A stretch of DNA of 64,000 bases, taken from positions 14,497,923 through 14,561,922 of the forward strand of contig CM034099.1 of NCBI GenBank assembly GCA_019914945.1. Reading direction: 5' to 3'. Both the position numbers and the translations under genes were made by a program. This document shows, in pieces, positions 35,559-47,929 of this stretch. A model generated the notes under the pieces. The model did no database searches and had not been told where the DNA came from. It saw only the letters and a program-made list of their open reading frames with translations. The stretch comes from Typha latifolia. Its lineage: Eukaryota; Streptophyta; Magnoliopsida; Poales; Typhaceae. Positions within the stretch are counted from its first letter, which is position 1. Every line of letters begins with the position of its first letter.

Positions 35559-38050
35559 CAAACACATGGTCAAAGGCTCTTTTATCTTATCAGATGGAAT
35601 CTAAAGTGCGGAATCATACTGTATCTTTAATTGCATAAGCGCTGAAAAAGAAATTGCATGCGCCTCTTAGGTTATATAATTTCATATTTTATTTAGAGAG
35701 TTTTGCATAATTGCCACCAAAAACTTTCAAAATGTCATAATTGCCGCTGCATTTTATTTTTCCAATATCAGAATTGCAACAGAAATCTTTTGTATTTTTT
35801 CGAATTGTCATTATGATTTATTTTAAAAAAATATTCATAATAGATAATTATTAAAGGTAGTTAAACTCATATAAATAATTAAAATACTATTTTTTCGAGA
35901 GTTGTGTATAATATTTATCAATAAATTTTTTATATACAAAATAATATATATTTTATTGTATTATGGTATTGGATATAATATTGGATAGTTATCAATTATT
36001 TTTAATAATTTATATAAACATAAACAGAATGACATTTTAAAAAAGACAATAATTTCAATGATAATTACAATATTTAACTTTTATCAATTACTTTGAATAA
36101 AATGTGGCTCATCCACATCCACATCTTTTAGCAGCGAGATTTATTATTTAATTTCTAAAAGTGAAAAATATATTTTACCTCTATATAGTTAAACTAAATT
36201 TTAAGTGTCTTCATAAACTTCTATTTGTGTTACTTAACTCTATGCAAAACTATTAATATTCCATCAAAGCTAACATTGAAGGTAAATTTCTGTTAATATT
36301 ATTAAACTTTTTATTAATTGCACTTCATATTACTTTTTCTCTAAATTTTTTATTGCCAAAAATATAAAAGTGAGAAAGATTGAGATGAGAAAAAAAAACA
36401 TAAGATAGAAAATAAAAAGATTTGTACAGATTTTTCCTAAAAAGATTTCTGTTAAAAAGATTTTATATTCGAAATAATGTATGTTAAGAAATTGTATATA
36501 GATTATAAGAGGGTTAAATAGCACAATCAAAGAAAAGTTCAATGAGATCTCTAAATTTTTAGCCACATCGTTAGGGTTTAAATTATATTTATATTTAATT
36601 TTTTTTTCTTTTTTTATTTTTGGAAAGAAGATATTTAAGTGACACGAGCTCAGGAAATTCTCATTAGGTTAAAGAATTCACTAGAACATTCTCGACCATT
36701 TAGAAAAGATTAATGGCAATTTAAACGAAGCTAATTAACCCAGCCGTGGTCCATTAATCAATGGTGGGGCGATTGGCGTCGCAGAATTTTTAATTTTTAA
36801 GATATCATAAGTGCCATTATTTTCTTTGAAGTATTATAATGTCATTAAAACCATTAAATTATTTGTAAAAAAATGTTCTTTTCTGGCTAGATGAACATTC
36901 TTATGATATTCAGAATGGGTGATTAATATAGTTAATAGATCTGCTTAGAATGACAAAAGAAAGAAAGAAAGCCTTTTTGGAAGTTTAGAAGGTGCATTAT
37001 ATAGTTTTCTTCACGTTTCAAACAATTTTTACAAGGGTAAAATAGTTTCTTTTTTCCCCTTAATTTTGATTAAGTTTTAATTGTGAATAATTAGATTAAA
37101 TTTCTAAAAGAGTCCTATAATTTTAATGATAATTATGATACTTTGAAGTATGCAAGTAAAATAGCTATCAGAGGCCAGTGTTAGCTGCTAGTGGCCCTCT
37201 AAAATTATTAAAAATGGAGTTATTCACAGTGTTAATGGACAAGTAAATGACATTATTAGCCTTCAATTTAATAAAATTGAGATAAATATTTTGTCTCCTT
37301 CTATGTTCCTAATTCTCAAACTCTCCTAAGATGAGAATGACATTTGGTGAGTTTTCTCTGGAACATTATATATGTATTTCGACTTCTTGTTGCCTCTTTG
37401 TTAGAAGAGTTGATCTAATAATTCATAGATATACGAATTACTTACAACACCTTATATAGTCTATCGTTTTACTATTGAAGTTTAATACAAGTCATAGTAG
37501 ACAACTTAGAGCTCCTCCAGTGCTTAGCACTCGGACATGTATAAATTATATGTAATATAAGCTTCGTGAGTGAAACCTAGAACTCTTCGAGGTATGAAGC
37601 TTGATCTTTTCTGAATTCTCTTTGAGTTCGATCCTTCAATTTGTAGATGGTTATCTAATGTCTCAATTTAGCTCATCCAAATGCTTCAAAATACATGCGA
37701 AATAAGCAAATAACTCATCATACAACGATGGAAAGTTGAAGCTCCTTTTCACATAGATACCTTCATTTAATTTTCATGATATATTAACTCTCTTAATGGT
37801 GTAAAACATCCAAAATGCCCCTTCTATTAGTTATCCATTTAATTTTTTGTTAAAAATATTGTGCCATCAATTTTAGGCACTTTGAAGGTAAGATGATCAA
37901 TTGATATTTTCCATTAATACGATCACGTGAGTGAGGAGGTATTATGAAGTTGAGGGAGTAAAAATATCGCAAAAAATAAATAAAGGGGTCCATATAAAAA
38001 TGAGCAATAACTTATAAGGGTCTAGGTATAATTAACCCTAAAATAATAAC
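35068..38050. other. bHLH upstream region and AT-rich intergenic DNA
   Basis: The proximal part is the presumed 5' leader and promoter of the minus-strand bHLH gene, with (CT)n tracts at about 35351-35382 and 35521-35554 (GA repeats on the gene's strand, often seen in plant promoters) and a C-rich stretch near 35150-35175. Beyond 35690 lie AT-rich fragments of old repeats, including 35700-35743, which is the inverse of 25475-25518, and related ATAATTGCC/AATTATGA words at 36800-36850 and 37110-37150. No gene is recognisable. Confidence 0.55.
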
Positions 38051-38059
38051 ATAATCTCA

Positions 38060-38830
38060 CAAGAAGTGAATGTGTTAGAGGAGATCATATAGAAGAAGAA
38101 TGTATGACAAATATAACGTAGAGTAGTACAATTGCAAAAAGTATGCATACTATGTTTCAAATTGTTGGAATGCTACTTCTGTTATTGATTAGGAGTCCAT
38201 TGCGGTAAACAGAAAGTTGAAGAAGAGCCATTTATTTTATATGCATACAAAGGGGAAGATAATGACAAAGAAGTCATTTGTATCTAGACATCAGAGCAAC
38301 CAATCGCATAAGCTTGATGAATGGGTAAAATGCAATATTTTATTTCATTTGAAAAATAGAGCTTCCTAATTTAGTTCCAATGTCTATTATATGCGCCAAT
38401 CATGAAAACTAATATCTTGAGCTTAAGGCAACTTTGAAGAAAGGTTACAATACCCACATGCAAAATCATAAACTTGTTATAAAAGATTCGAAAAAAAAAA
38501 TGATAGCTAATATTGAAATGATAAAGAATAGAATGTTTATTTTTTAATATTTAGAGTCAAGTTTCTATGTGCTTGCAAGATGGTTTTAAGACTCTTCATG
38601 GCGTTAAAATTTGAGATATGATCGTCTTAAATTTGATAGTTGGAAGTTGTTATCTAGGCAATGTTTGGTGAAGGACTATCATATATGGAATATCAAGAAC
38701 AACTTACTAATTTTTTTGATGATAAAAAAATTTCACCCTTGACTCAACAGTTCATTATATCACTGTCTTAGAAAGTGGCTTACCTTATTAAAGTGGTGTT
38801 ACGTGACAACAACGATAATTCTTTAATAAA
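38060..38830 (+). pseudogene. Ty1 copia pol fragment (GAG-pre-integrase)
   Basis: Around 38390-38560 the plus strand reads APIMKTNILSLRQLLKKGYN, then HMQNHKLVIKDSKKKMIANI and KNRMFIF with one frame adjustment. This is the copia pre-integrase zone (LKxNLLSxGQLLEKGYxI). Flanking DNA gives further weak copia-like blocks with stops. No LTRs were located. Confidence 0.65.
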
Positions 38831-38953
38831 TAATTTGAAAACTATAATAAAGTACTAATTTCTTTTTTTTTATGGATGACAGATTGATCAAAAAATTTGT
38901 GTTTGCCATATAAAAAGATACTAGCCTCTTTGAGGATGAGTGGGAAGCGATAG

Positions 38954-40012
38954 GGGTGTCAAAATAAATGAGCGGCTTGAGTTCAACTTGAGCTCGGCTC
39001 GGTTGAAGCTCGGGCTCGACTCGGCTCAGTTTGAGTTGAGCTGAGCTGAGCCTAATCCTAAATTTTAGGCTCAATTTGAATTTCCAGTTGAGCCTAAGTC
39101 GAAGATGACTCACTCAGGCTCCGCTTGATAGGCTCGATATATATTTGGAGAAACCATAATTCTTAAAAATTCGTAAATCCCAACACTGTTCGTCGCTCAG
39201 GCTCCTCCTCCTTCCCCACCATTGACCCTTCTCCTCCTCTTCCTCCACTATTGGCTCGCCTCCTCTTCCTCGTCCTCGTCTTCGTCGTCATCCTCCTCCT
39301 CCACCAATTGGCATCCCGATCTTTAGTGTCACAAGGTCGAGGAAGCTGAAGTTCTCAGCGTCTTGATCTCTGGTGGAATCGCCCCTAGCGCAGAATTAGA
39401 TCGGCGATGTGCAATTCCCAATCTCCAGTGCGATCTCCCCTTCTAGGTCGTTGAGGAGCAACTTGGCGAGCCTCGACAGTTGAAAGATCCTCCTCGAGAT
39501 GGATCCCGTGAGGCTGTTTAATGCAATCGCCGATCTCCGGCGGGATGGTCCCCGTCAGCCAATTAGCTTATAGGTAGAGCATCTAGAGACTCTGGAGCTA
39601 ATCGAGCTCTATCGAGATGGCGCTAGTGATTTGGTTGTTGTTGACTTTGAGATCGGTCATGTTACCGCATTTGGCGAGCTCGGGAGGGATTGTGCTAGAG
39701 AGTTGGAGCTCCTGGAGGGCGGTGAGATTATCGACGGACGACGACTTACAGCTCAAATACCCACCCAACTCTGGCGGTATGATGCCAACTAATTTGTTTT
39801 GCTAGAGCAATAGATTCTTGAGCTTAGTCCAGCTCGATCTGGCTTGGCTTGATTTAGGCTCGATAATATGCTTGATTTAGGCTCAAGCTCGGCTCATGCT
39901 TGGTCTAGTTCGGCTCGACTTGAGTTGGGTCGAGCCAGTAGGCTTAAAATTAATTTCAAACTGAGCTTGAGCTGTAGTCGGCTTGCTCATGCTCGGCTTG
40001 TTTACACCCTTA
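38954..40012. mobile_element. Pack-MULE-like element carrying an LRR receptor-kinase fragment
   Basis: The left end GGGTGTCAAAATAAATGAGC and right end GCTCGGCTTGTTTACACCC form imperfect terminal inverted repeats rich in GGCTCG/GAGCTC words. An identical 11-bp GGAAGCGATAG flanks both sides (38943-38953 and 40013-40023), as expected for a target-site duplication. Mutator-like elements make 9-11-bp duplications. No transposase is encoded. The interior carries a host-gene fragment on the minus strand. Confidence 0.8.
39300..39840 (-). pseudogene. Captured leucine-rich-repeat receptor kinase fragment
   Basis: On the minus strand, near 39835, it reads LVGIIPPELG, then LTALQELQLSSTIPPELAKC, then GNMTDLKVNNNQIT, LQSL, and LTGTIPPEIGDC. 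The spacing is that of 24-residue plant extracellular LRRs (LxxLxLxxNxLxGxIPxE). The order and wording resemble the ectodomain of RGI/RCH1-type receptor kinases. Stops and a deletion between repeats show decay, and no kinase or membrane segment is present. It sits wholly inside the terminal inverted repeats. Confidence 0.75.
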
Positions 40013-40107
40013 GGAAGCGATAGGTCCGTACCCAATGGGTCTTAATATGGGTGGATCACCATTGAATAAGTTATGAATAAGAAATCAAAGTAGAAAGTCT
40101 CAAAACT

Positions 40108-40960
40108 CAAGTTTTTGATCAAACTAGACATCTTTTAAACTTTGTTTATTGAAATAGATTACATCCAAAATTTAATACAAAAATGGTTTATTTCACTGTA
40201 GCCCTAAGTAAAACATTGAATTGTTAAGTATTTTATCTAGGCAAAAGTGATACATCAATGATATCAACATTTTTTTCAAGTAAAACACTGATATGATCGT
40301 TGTTTCATTAAAAGAAATGAGAGAAAGTTCAGCGCTTTACTAGGAAGGGAGGATACACATAAAATACTGAATAGTTAAGCATTTTATTGTTAAAAATACT
40401 AAACTATTTAACATCTTATTAAGATGCCGAACTATTCACTTTCACTGATAGTCTAATTTGGACATATATATGTCTTTATGAATATGGACATATATATGTC
40501 TTTATGAATACGAAAGAAAATGGAAAGTAATAATTTTGATCAAAGCTTAATTGAATCTCAAACAAGAAATATATAAGTAAAAAATATAAAAAAGGTTTGT
40601 AAGGTAATAACTTTTTGTTTAATTATCCATTTAAGTCATATATTATGTCATTGTGAAGATATGAAAAAGATTTATAGTTGGAATAACATAATCATCTAAT
40701 CACACTTAGAATTGCAAAAAAATGATCATAGCTCCTCCAATTTTTTTTTTTTTGATAAAACGCTCATCTCTTCAGTATTTTCTAGAATGTAAAGTGTTAA
40801 ATAGTTAAGCATTTTATAACATAAATTTTTTGATATTTCCACCTAAAGGTAGCATTTTACTGAGGGCTATAATAAAATAGACCAAGTTTGATGTTAAGTT
40901 TGAGGTATAGTCTATTTGGGTAAATAAAATATAAAAGAGGGCTACTTTGGTCATAAACTC
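40108..40960. mobile_element. Non-autonomous MULE, 853 bp
   Basis: Long imperfect terminal inverted repeats are seen: left CAAGTTTTTGATCAAACTAG and right, reversed, GAGTTTATGACCAAAGTAG, each followed inward by a shared GTCTATTT...TAGCCCT block. Flanks CTCAAAACT (40099-40107) and CTCAAAACC (40961-40969) match at 8 of 9 positions, fitting the 9-bp duplication of Mutator-like elements. The interior repeats AAATGCT/AGCATTT words. It has no coding frame. Its ends match those of the large element at 43049-50098. Confidence 0.75.
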
Positions 40961-41339
40961 CTCAAAACCCTATACAAAGGCTAGAGTGGGGGCCAAGTTT
41001 AATGCTGTAGTGGTATCGCCAAATGCAACTAGTTAATCCATGTTGACTTTAGTTTGGAAATATGAGGGTTCATCTAAACATGATATGAATAGATATGTCG
41101 AGTTAATTAAATACTCTTTATAACTTGTTTATGTTTATTCTTTTGGAAAAAATAGAGTCTACTAAAGCAATTTTCTTTGCTTGCAGCTTGGAAGATGGTG
41201 GGAGGTAGAGAAGATTCTAAATAGAGGCTTGTTGGATGGCATTTTGATGTGCTAGAAGGAGGTTAAAGCGAGAGTTACCCCTTTTCAGTCTCACTTTTAG
41301 TCTTTGTATGCCACTGCCTCAGTAAAAGGTGTCTTGGCT

Positions 41340-41644
41340 TCTCTTAGGTATTTATGCTAGTACCAATTTCATTGTCTATAGGTAGCTTTGAAAATATCTT
41401 AGTCATATCTCATCTTTAAATGCTCCTTTTTTTATTTATTAGAGATTTTAATATAATTTTGAATGCTTATGAGAACAAAGGGGGCAATATATTTTGTATT
41501 CCTAGGAAAATAAAAGAGTTTGAGTATTTTTGTGCTCAAAATGATTTATTGGATGTGGGTTGTGCCCAACTTCCATTCATGTTGAGTAACAGGGAAGGGC
41601 GGGGTAGGGTTTGGGCTAGACTCCATTGGGGCTTAGCCTTTTGA
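41340..41644 (+). pseudogene. LINE endonuclease fragment
   Basis: The frame from about 41350 gives IYASTNFIVYR, then after a stop RDFNIILNAYENKGGNIF, then FCAQNDLLDVGC, and NREGRGRVWARLHWGLAF. This is the APE-type endonuclease of plant LINEs (GDFN...EKxGG...F...DLxxxGxxFTW.NxREGxxRVxERLDR). It is a 5'-truncated, mutated piece. Confidence 0.75.
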
Positions 41645-41689
41645 GTCTTGGATCTAATAATTACCATCCTTGAACTCCTACAAAACCAC

Positions 41690-41992
41690 TCTCAAATTAG
41701 CGAGTAAAGAAGGTAAGCCATCATCATCCTTGGCTCCCTCTATTAGGTACATGAGGTATCCTTGGCACCCGACACTTGGCAGCCCTTCAAGGAACTACTT
41801 GATGTCTCTTTGTGGTGCTCCAAGCAGTTTGATAGGGCAGTTTTCATAGATGAACTCCATAGCCATGGTTGCTAAGTCGAGGATAACTGGTCCAAGTTTT
41901 TGAAGCCATTGTACGCCCAAGACCAAGTCAGCTCCTCTAAGGGACAACAGGTCGTTCAATAACCCATCTGAGTACACGGGCTCAGACCACAT
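41690..41992 (-). pseudogene. Ty3 protease-region scrap, reverse orientation
   Basis: The minus-strand frame contains GADLVLGVQWLQKLGPVILD and AMEFIYENCPIKLLGA. This matches the block after the aspartic protease in plant Ty3 polyproteins (G(C/S)DxVLGxQWLxxLGPIxxDF...MxF). It lies between LINE pieces of opposite orientation. No LTR was found. Confidence 0.65.
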
Positions 41993-42099
41993 TGTCTTTC
42001 TGCTTAATTTGATGCCTCACACTTTACCTTTATCAATTCTACTATTCATGCTTTACTTTTGTATGTTCTCAATTGTTCCCCTGTTATCTTATTTGTCTC

Positions 42100-42990
42100 A
42101 GATAAAGTGAAAAAGGCTGTAGGTCTTTCCTATAGGTTAAAGGCAAAACCTTTGGTTAGTTAGGATCTTTATTGTCAACCTTCTAAAGGTGTGGATTTAG
42201 GCATCCACAAACTTAGAGACTCTCATATTTGGTCTGTTGGGTTTAAATCCATGGATTTACTTAATATATTAGAAAAGTTATGGGTCAAACTCAAGCAGGC
42301 TGAGTATGGCTGATGTGATGTGTGGAGGCTCTTATGGGCTAGATCCAACAAGTCCGTGATATGTAGGCACCTCTTTAATTCCCTCGTGACTATTTGATTG
42401 TGCATCTTCAAGGCCATTAGGGATAAGTTCTCTACTAGTATAATTGATGATCCTTTGTTTTATTCTACGCTACTATCTTGTCCGTCTAATTTTGTCAACA
42501 TTACCCTCAATTGGCTTGTGAGAAGCTAGTTTGCTTCTTAGGCCTATGACTACTTCTACCTTTTGCTTCCTAGCTGAGTCTAGTGTTGGTAGTAGAAATT
42601 TCTAGGGTGGCTAATTCTACGAAGGTTGCCCCTTGCTTATAACATCAAAAAATTGTTTAGAACCAGCTTCCCACAAATTCCACATTGCTTAGTCTTTCCT
42701 TTGCTACCACAAATTCCACAAGTTGCCCGGTGTGTAACACATCAACTAAATCTTTCTTCTACTTGTTGTTTAAATGTCAATCGGCTTATGAATTGAGGAA
42801 TATTGTGGAACATCTTGGTTCCAGTTTCATAGTTCGACCAACTTGGATAGCTAGTGACTACATTAAAGAACACCCAATTGGCAACAAAGAAACTAATATC
42901 CTCACTTGGTGCCTATATCCTCACTTGGTGCCTTTTCGGCCAGGGCATGTTGTAGCTCTAGAAAAGCCGAAAGGAACTCATGTTTGAGAA
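42100..42990 (+). pseudogene. LINE 3' fragment (RT C-terminal region and zf-RVT)
   Basis: At about 42190-42290 a frame gives GIHKLRDSHIWSVGFKSMDL, weakly like the region after LINE reverse transcriptase. At 42730-42830 another gives CPVCNTSTKSFFYLLFKCQ, the zf-RVT pattern (CPxCxxxxES..HLFxxC) of plant LINEs. Stops are frequent. With 41340-41644 it probably derives from one LINE. Confidence 0.5.
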
Positions 42991-44689
42991 AAAGACTTCC
43001 AACGCAAATCAAATCCTCTCTAGCACCTTGGCCCTAGCACTCAAATCCAGAGTTTTTGAAACTTTTTTTTCACCTAAAGAGTTAATCACTCAAACTTAAT
43101 ACCAAAAGTGGTCTATCGTACTTTAGCCCTATACAAAATACTTAAATAGTAAGCATTTGTTCTTTAACCGAAAATGGTTATCTTTTAAGTGTTTCCCTTC
43201 TAGTCTATCATGCTGAACTTTTTAGCATTTATCCTCAAAGTTAACTTTAGTTTTTTGTTAACGAAATAAGATGTTACTAATAGTTTTTCCTTAAAGTGTA
43301 AATTGGTGAGGATTCCGCACTTTACTCCTTAAGACTATAACACTAATATGTATCGCGTGTTCGAGACTAAAATGCCGATCTCTTTGGTATTTTCCTTAGG
43401 CTTTCTTGAAACTCGCAGCGACTAGTTTTGTGACCGACTGGGGGTGAGAGGAAATGAATGTAAAATGCTGTCGGGTTATGTAAAACACTATACTAAATAG
43501 TGTTTTACTCGACTTAAATTTGTCCCACTTCTTTCTTCCCTCCCCATTTTAGTTCTTTGAAATTTGGTTTCGCAAAACCCCAGCTGACCATCTGAGAACC
43601 TGACAACCATTCCTCTCTTCCATCTTCCTTCACAAACCAATTCTCTCTCTCTCCTTCTTCTTTCACTAACCCATAACCATTTTCTCTCAACCAACTTCCT
43701 CTTTCTTCACAGCTTGTGGCACAAGGCTATAATTCACCACGGTCGTAGGAGGCTACATTTCACTAGAAATTGGAGGCATCTCGATGAGTAAGCTATGCTT
43801 TGAGTTAATTAAGTTAAATTGGTAAATGCTTTGAGTTAAATTGGTAAATTATGCTTTGGGTTAAATTGGTAAATGAGTAAGCAAAACTAAATAAGCTAGA
43901 TTGCACACATTTGTACATAAATTTCATACATAGATTACATATAACATTGAGATTAGAATAGAAAATTGAGCTCTTTGTAGTTGTGAAATATAGTTATGAT
44001 ATTTAGATGGTTATGAAATATAGTTAAGATCTTTAGATGGTTGTATGGTATTTGGGAACTAACAATACTGTTATATAGTTGTAAAGGAAAAAGGAAATTG
44101 AGAACTGGTAATATGGTTAGAATCTGTGATATAGTTATAAAGTTATGACACGTGAGAACTAACAATATTGTCTTGATATTTGGTTGTGACATCAAGCTTT
44201 TTCTTCATATGGTTGTGAAATATAGTCTTACTTTGTATATTTAGTGAAATTTATAAGTTATATGGTATATGTTTAACAAAGCCTTAAAGTATTGGATAAA
44301 ATTATTGTGCCATATCGTGCTATATTGTGCCGTATCATAGCCATCTTGGAAAATTAAATTTAAAATTTCAGTAAACTATTTTGATTGCTCTGATAGCTAT
44401 TAATATTGTGTGAAGGCAAATTATCTTTTCTCAAAGGTTTATAACAATTATATATATATAGGGTGGCAATACTGTACAATTGCAAGATGGTGTAGTTAAC
44501 TACGAGGGTGGGTTGAAAAAAATTATTAAAATTGATAGAAATTGTTCCTATGATAGATTAGTCATAAAAGTATCAAAAGCTACTAAAATTAGGAGAGAAT
44601 ATTGGAGTATAAAATTATAATATAGTAGAGTTTTTCAAAGAGGAAAACCTATAATTCATCGGAATTGATGATGATGATGATGCTATGCT

Positions 44690-46922
44690 CAAAATTATAG
44701 AACATCAAGATATGTTGAAAGTGTATATTTAAGATGCACCAATAATTAATGAAGAAAACAACATTATTGATTCACCAATCGAAGCTCCACTATATAATGT
44801 TAATGTTGTTACATGGATATCTAATGAAGAACCCAACCAACCAGTTATTGAAGGTTCTAGCTTACCAAGTTATGAAGATCTTACTAAACCACTTGAATTC
44901 TCAAGTATTAATGAACTAATTAATGACTGCTCTAGCCAATCGTTAGGTTTTGATGATCAGTCTACTAATACGAATATTACACGTAAATGTGAACAAAATA
45001 GCCATGCAATATACAACATTCTACGAGATAGTGAACCATTTGAAATATCTAATGAAAAGGATATTGATGAGTTGTTAGAAGGGGATTCAACTAATGATGA
45101 AGATGAGTCTAATGGAATTGCAAACGATCCGATTAGTATTTTTGAGCGGATGCTTCAATTGTTCAATATAGATTTGACACATGATCTTGATGTTATTAAT
45201 CTAGTTGTTGGCTTGTCTACTCCTTCGAGATATACGAGCGGTAATTTATGTATTAGGATATTATTTATGAGCAAAGAGGAATTACAAATATGTCTAAAGA
45301 AAGATGCAATTAACACACATTCATTCAAAGTTAAAACTTCTAAATCTAACATTTTATATGTTAAATGCTAACAAGATTACATATGCCAATAGAAGTTACA
45401 ACCGCTATTATATAAATATAATGTGAAAAATTACTAAATATAATAATCCACATATGTGCCTTAATTATTTTTTGAATAAAGACCATCATCAATTGGATAT
45501 AAAGTTTATCACTTATGAGATTAAAATGTTTATTAGTAGTGACACATCAGTTAGTATTGCTCAATTGCAAACACATATCCTTGAAAAGTATTGCTATCAA
45601 ATTTTATATCGAAAGGCTTGGGAGGCAAAACAAAAGGCCATTGAAGATGTATTTGGTAGTTGGGTTGATTCTTATAACCAATTGCCATCATTCATACCTG
45701 AATTATAAAATAACAATCTAGGTATTGTTGTTTTGTGGAAGAAATCCCATTCATATCAACTAAATATAGAAAATTTTTAATGTATGTTTTGGTCGTTTGA
45801 TCCTCGCATTGAAGGTTTTGGTGTTAAGTATTGATGGCACACACATGTATGCCAAATACAAATTGACTTTGCTTATAACTGTTGCACTAATACGAATGAT
45901 AGTGTGTTTCCTCTTGCATTCACTATTATGGAGAGTGAGAATGCTGACAGTTGGTGTTGGTTCCTATCCTACTTGCACTCTAAGGTTGTAATAATTCAAA
46001 GGGAAGACATATTTTGGTTTCAGATCATCACGTCAAAATTATAGCAGCAATCAATGATAAAAGAAATGGATGGGCCATTAGAACCACCGTTTTTGCTTTC
46101 AAAATATGGTTAGCAACTTAAATAAGGAATTACAAAATAGAAACTTATAAAACTCTGTTCACATGACTACTTTGTAAAATTAGATTTGACAATTTAACTT
46201 TCACATGGGCGAATAGCACAGTGTAATCTAGATGTCAAATAATGGCTTGATGATATTTCACTAGAGAAGTGGTCTTTAGCTTCTGAGGGGGGTCATCAGT
46301 ATAAGGTCATTACTACTGACCTTTCAGAGATAGTTAACAAGGTAATGGAAGTGCATGTGGCTTGCCGATAAAAGTGTTGGTGGAAATGTCTTCTTGCTAT
46401 GAGTTTCTCATATACAGGACGGAAATTGAGAGATGTAGCAAAATGGCTAAACATCAAAATTTTACTCCTTCAAACACTGCTATTATGGCTAGTTCTAATG
46501 AGAATGCTAGATTGCATATAGTTCACAAATTCGATCATCGTCATAGTATTTTTGAGATTACTATTGCGTGGTCCAATTTGAGCAACTTGAAGGGGACGAT
46601 CTCAAACTGTTGACCTAATTAATTAGAGTTGCACATATGGCAAAATACAATAATATAAATACCCATGCATCTATATACTTCTACGTGCAAACCTGTGAAC
46701 TTAAATTGGAGGTCATTTGTTGATTAGATATACACCGTGCAGACATATGTGAGTACATGGGAATCTAAATTTCATCCTCTTTGTGATAAAAGTTATTTAT
46801 TGAATTATGATGATCCAACATTATTACCTGATCCTACTATAAAACAGGTGGCCAACGGGAGACAAAAATGTCAAGGTTTCATAACAAGATGGATGAGCAA
46901 CCAAAAATACATTATGAACTGA
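44690..46922 (+). pseudogene. MuDR-type MULE transposase, decayed
   Basis: Blocks occur in order. The N-terminal DNA-binding (MuDR) domain at about 45235-45370 reads MSKEELQICLKKDAI then HSFKVKTSKSNILYVKC. A linker at 45480-45700 reads DHHQLDIKFITYEIK and KAWEAKQKAIEDVFGSW. The catalytic DDE region at 45790-45990, in two frames, reads SIDGTHMYAKYK, then FPLAFTIMESENADSWCWFL. The SWIM-type C-terminal region at 46740-46900 reads YVSTWESKFHPLCD then DDPTLLPDP. Several frameshifts and stops disrupt it. Confidence 0.82.
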
Positions 46923-47219
46923 CCTTAGCTACCTGATCAAGCTCGGATGTAGTGAAGCAGTCCGCGCAGGTGGAGGAGAATATTCATTAAATATTCTCTT
47001 ATAGCTAAAAAATTATAAAACTAAATGGATTCATTCCGTATCTTCCTGATATACGTTCTTGATATTCATGCCATTCACAGATTCAGAGTGTAGCTAGTGC
47101 AAAATAGGAAGAGTTATGGTGGAGGTCGAGATGACGGGTGGTAGTGATGTTGGTGGCGATGGAATGGTTGCACGAGGTGTTGTTGGGCGAAGGAAAACTA
47201 ATAGATAATAAACCTAGAA

Positions 47220-47480
47220 ATAGTGCATTCTTGTCGAGCACGTTCGAACGGATAAGTTACATTCTCTGTATGTGCAGACGTATGTAGGTGTTCGAACGAC
47301 CCATCTGAACATGCCTAGAAACAGTGCATTCTCGCTGAGCACATTTGAACGGATAAGTTACATTCTTTCTATGTGTAAATGTATGCAGGCGTTCTAATGG
47401 GTAATTCGCATTCTCTGTATTTGCGAACATATGTAGGCGTTTGAACGGAGCGTTCGAACGTGACAGCTAGAATTCTTATT
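47220..47480. repeat. GTTCGAACG tandem repeats inside the MULE
   Basis: Two to three imperfect repeats of about 105 bp share AGTGCATTCT, a GAGCACGTTCGAACGGATAAG block and a TATGTAGGCGTTTGAACGG block. They resemble 23790-23990 in order and wording. Confidence 0.7.
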
Positions 47481-47929
47481 CTTCAAGAAAACTAAGAAAC
47501 CAAAATATAAAAGGGGTCCATAGGTCATATCCATACACAAGATAACTCAGTGTTGTCCGAATCACATAAAAAAACTTATACGACATTTGTAGGCAAGAAA
47601 GGAATAATCAACGTAGTTGTAAAGGTAAAAATACAACTATTAGGCCTTCCTAAATCCTCAGTAAAGTGTCCCATTATGTACATTTAATACATAAAATAAA
47701 TAAATAAATTTCCTTTTACATAACTTGTTTCAAAAATATTTTAGTAAACTTATTATTCACTTATATTATCTAGACTTGTGATGGCTCACACATTGGTGTT
47801 GAGGTTGTAGAGACACCATAGATTCAAGGTGATATGGAGAGGTGAGGTTTGTATTTATAATTATGCATTACTTTTTATTTTAGGGCTGAATTTTCTTATT
47901 TATATTTCATTCTAGGATCCAAGGCTTTT

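Noticed and set aside
25475..35743. The bHLH gene as cargo of one large transposon bounded by the 44-bp inverted repeats
   Set aside because: No matching target duplication at the outer edges, and similar words occur elsewhere in the region; independent small repeats are simpler.
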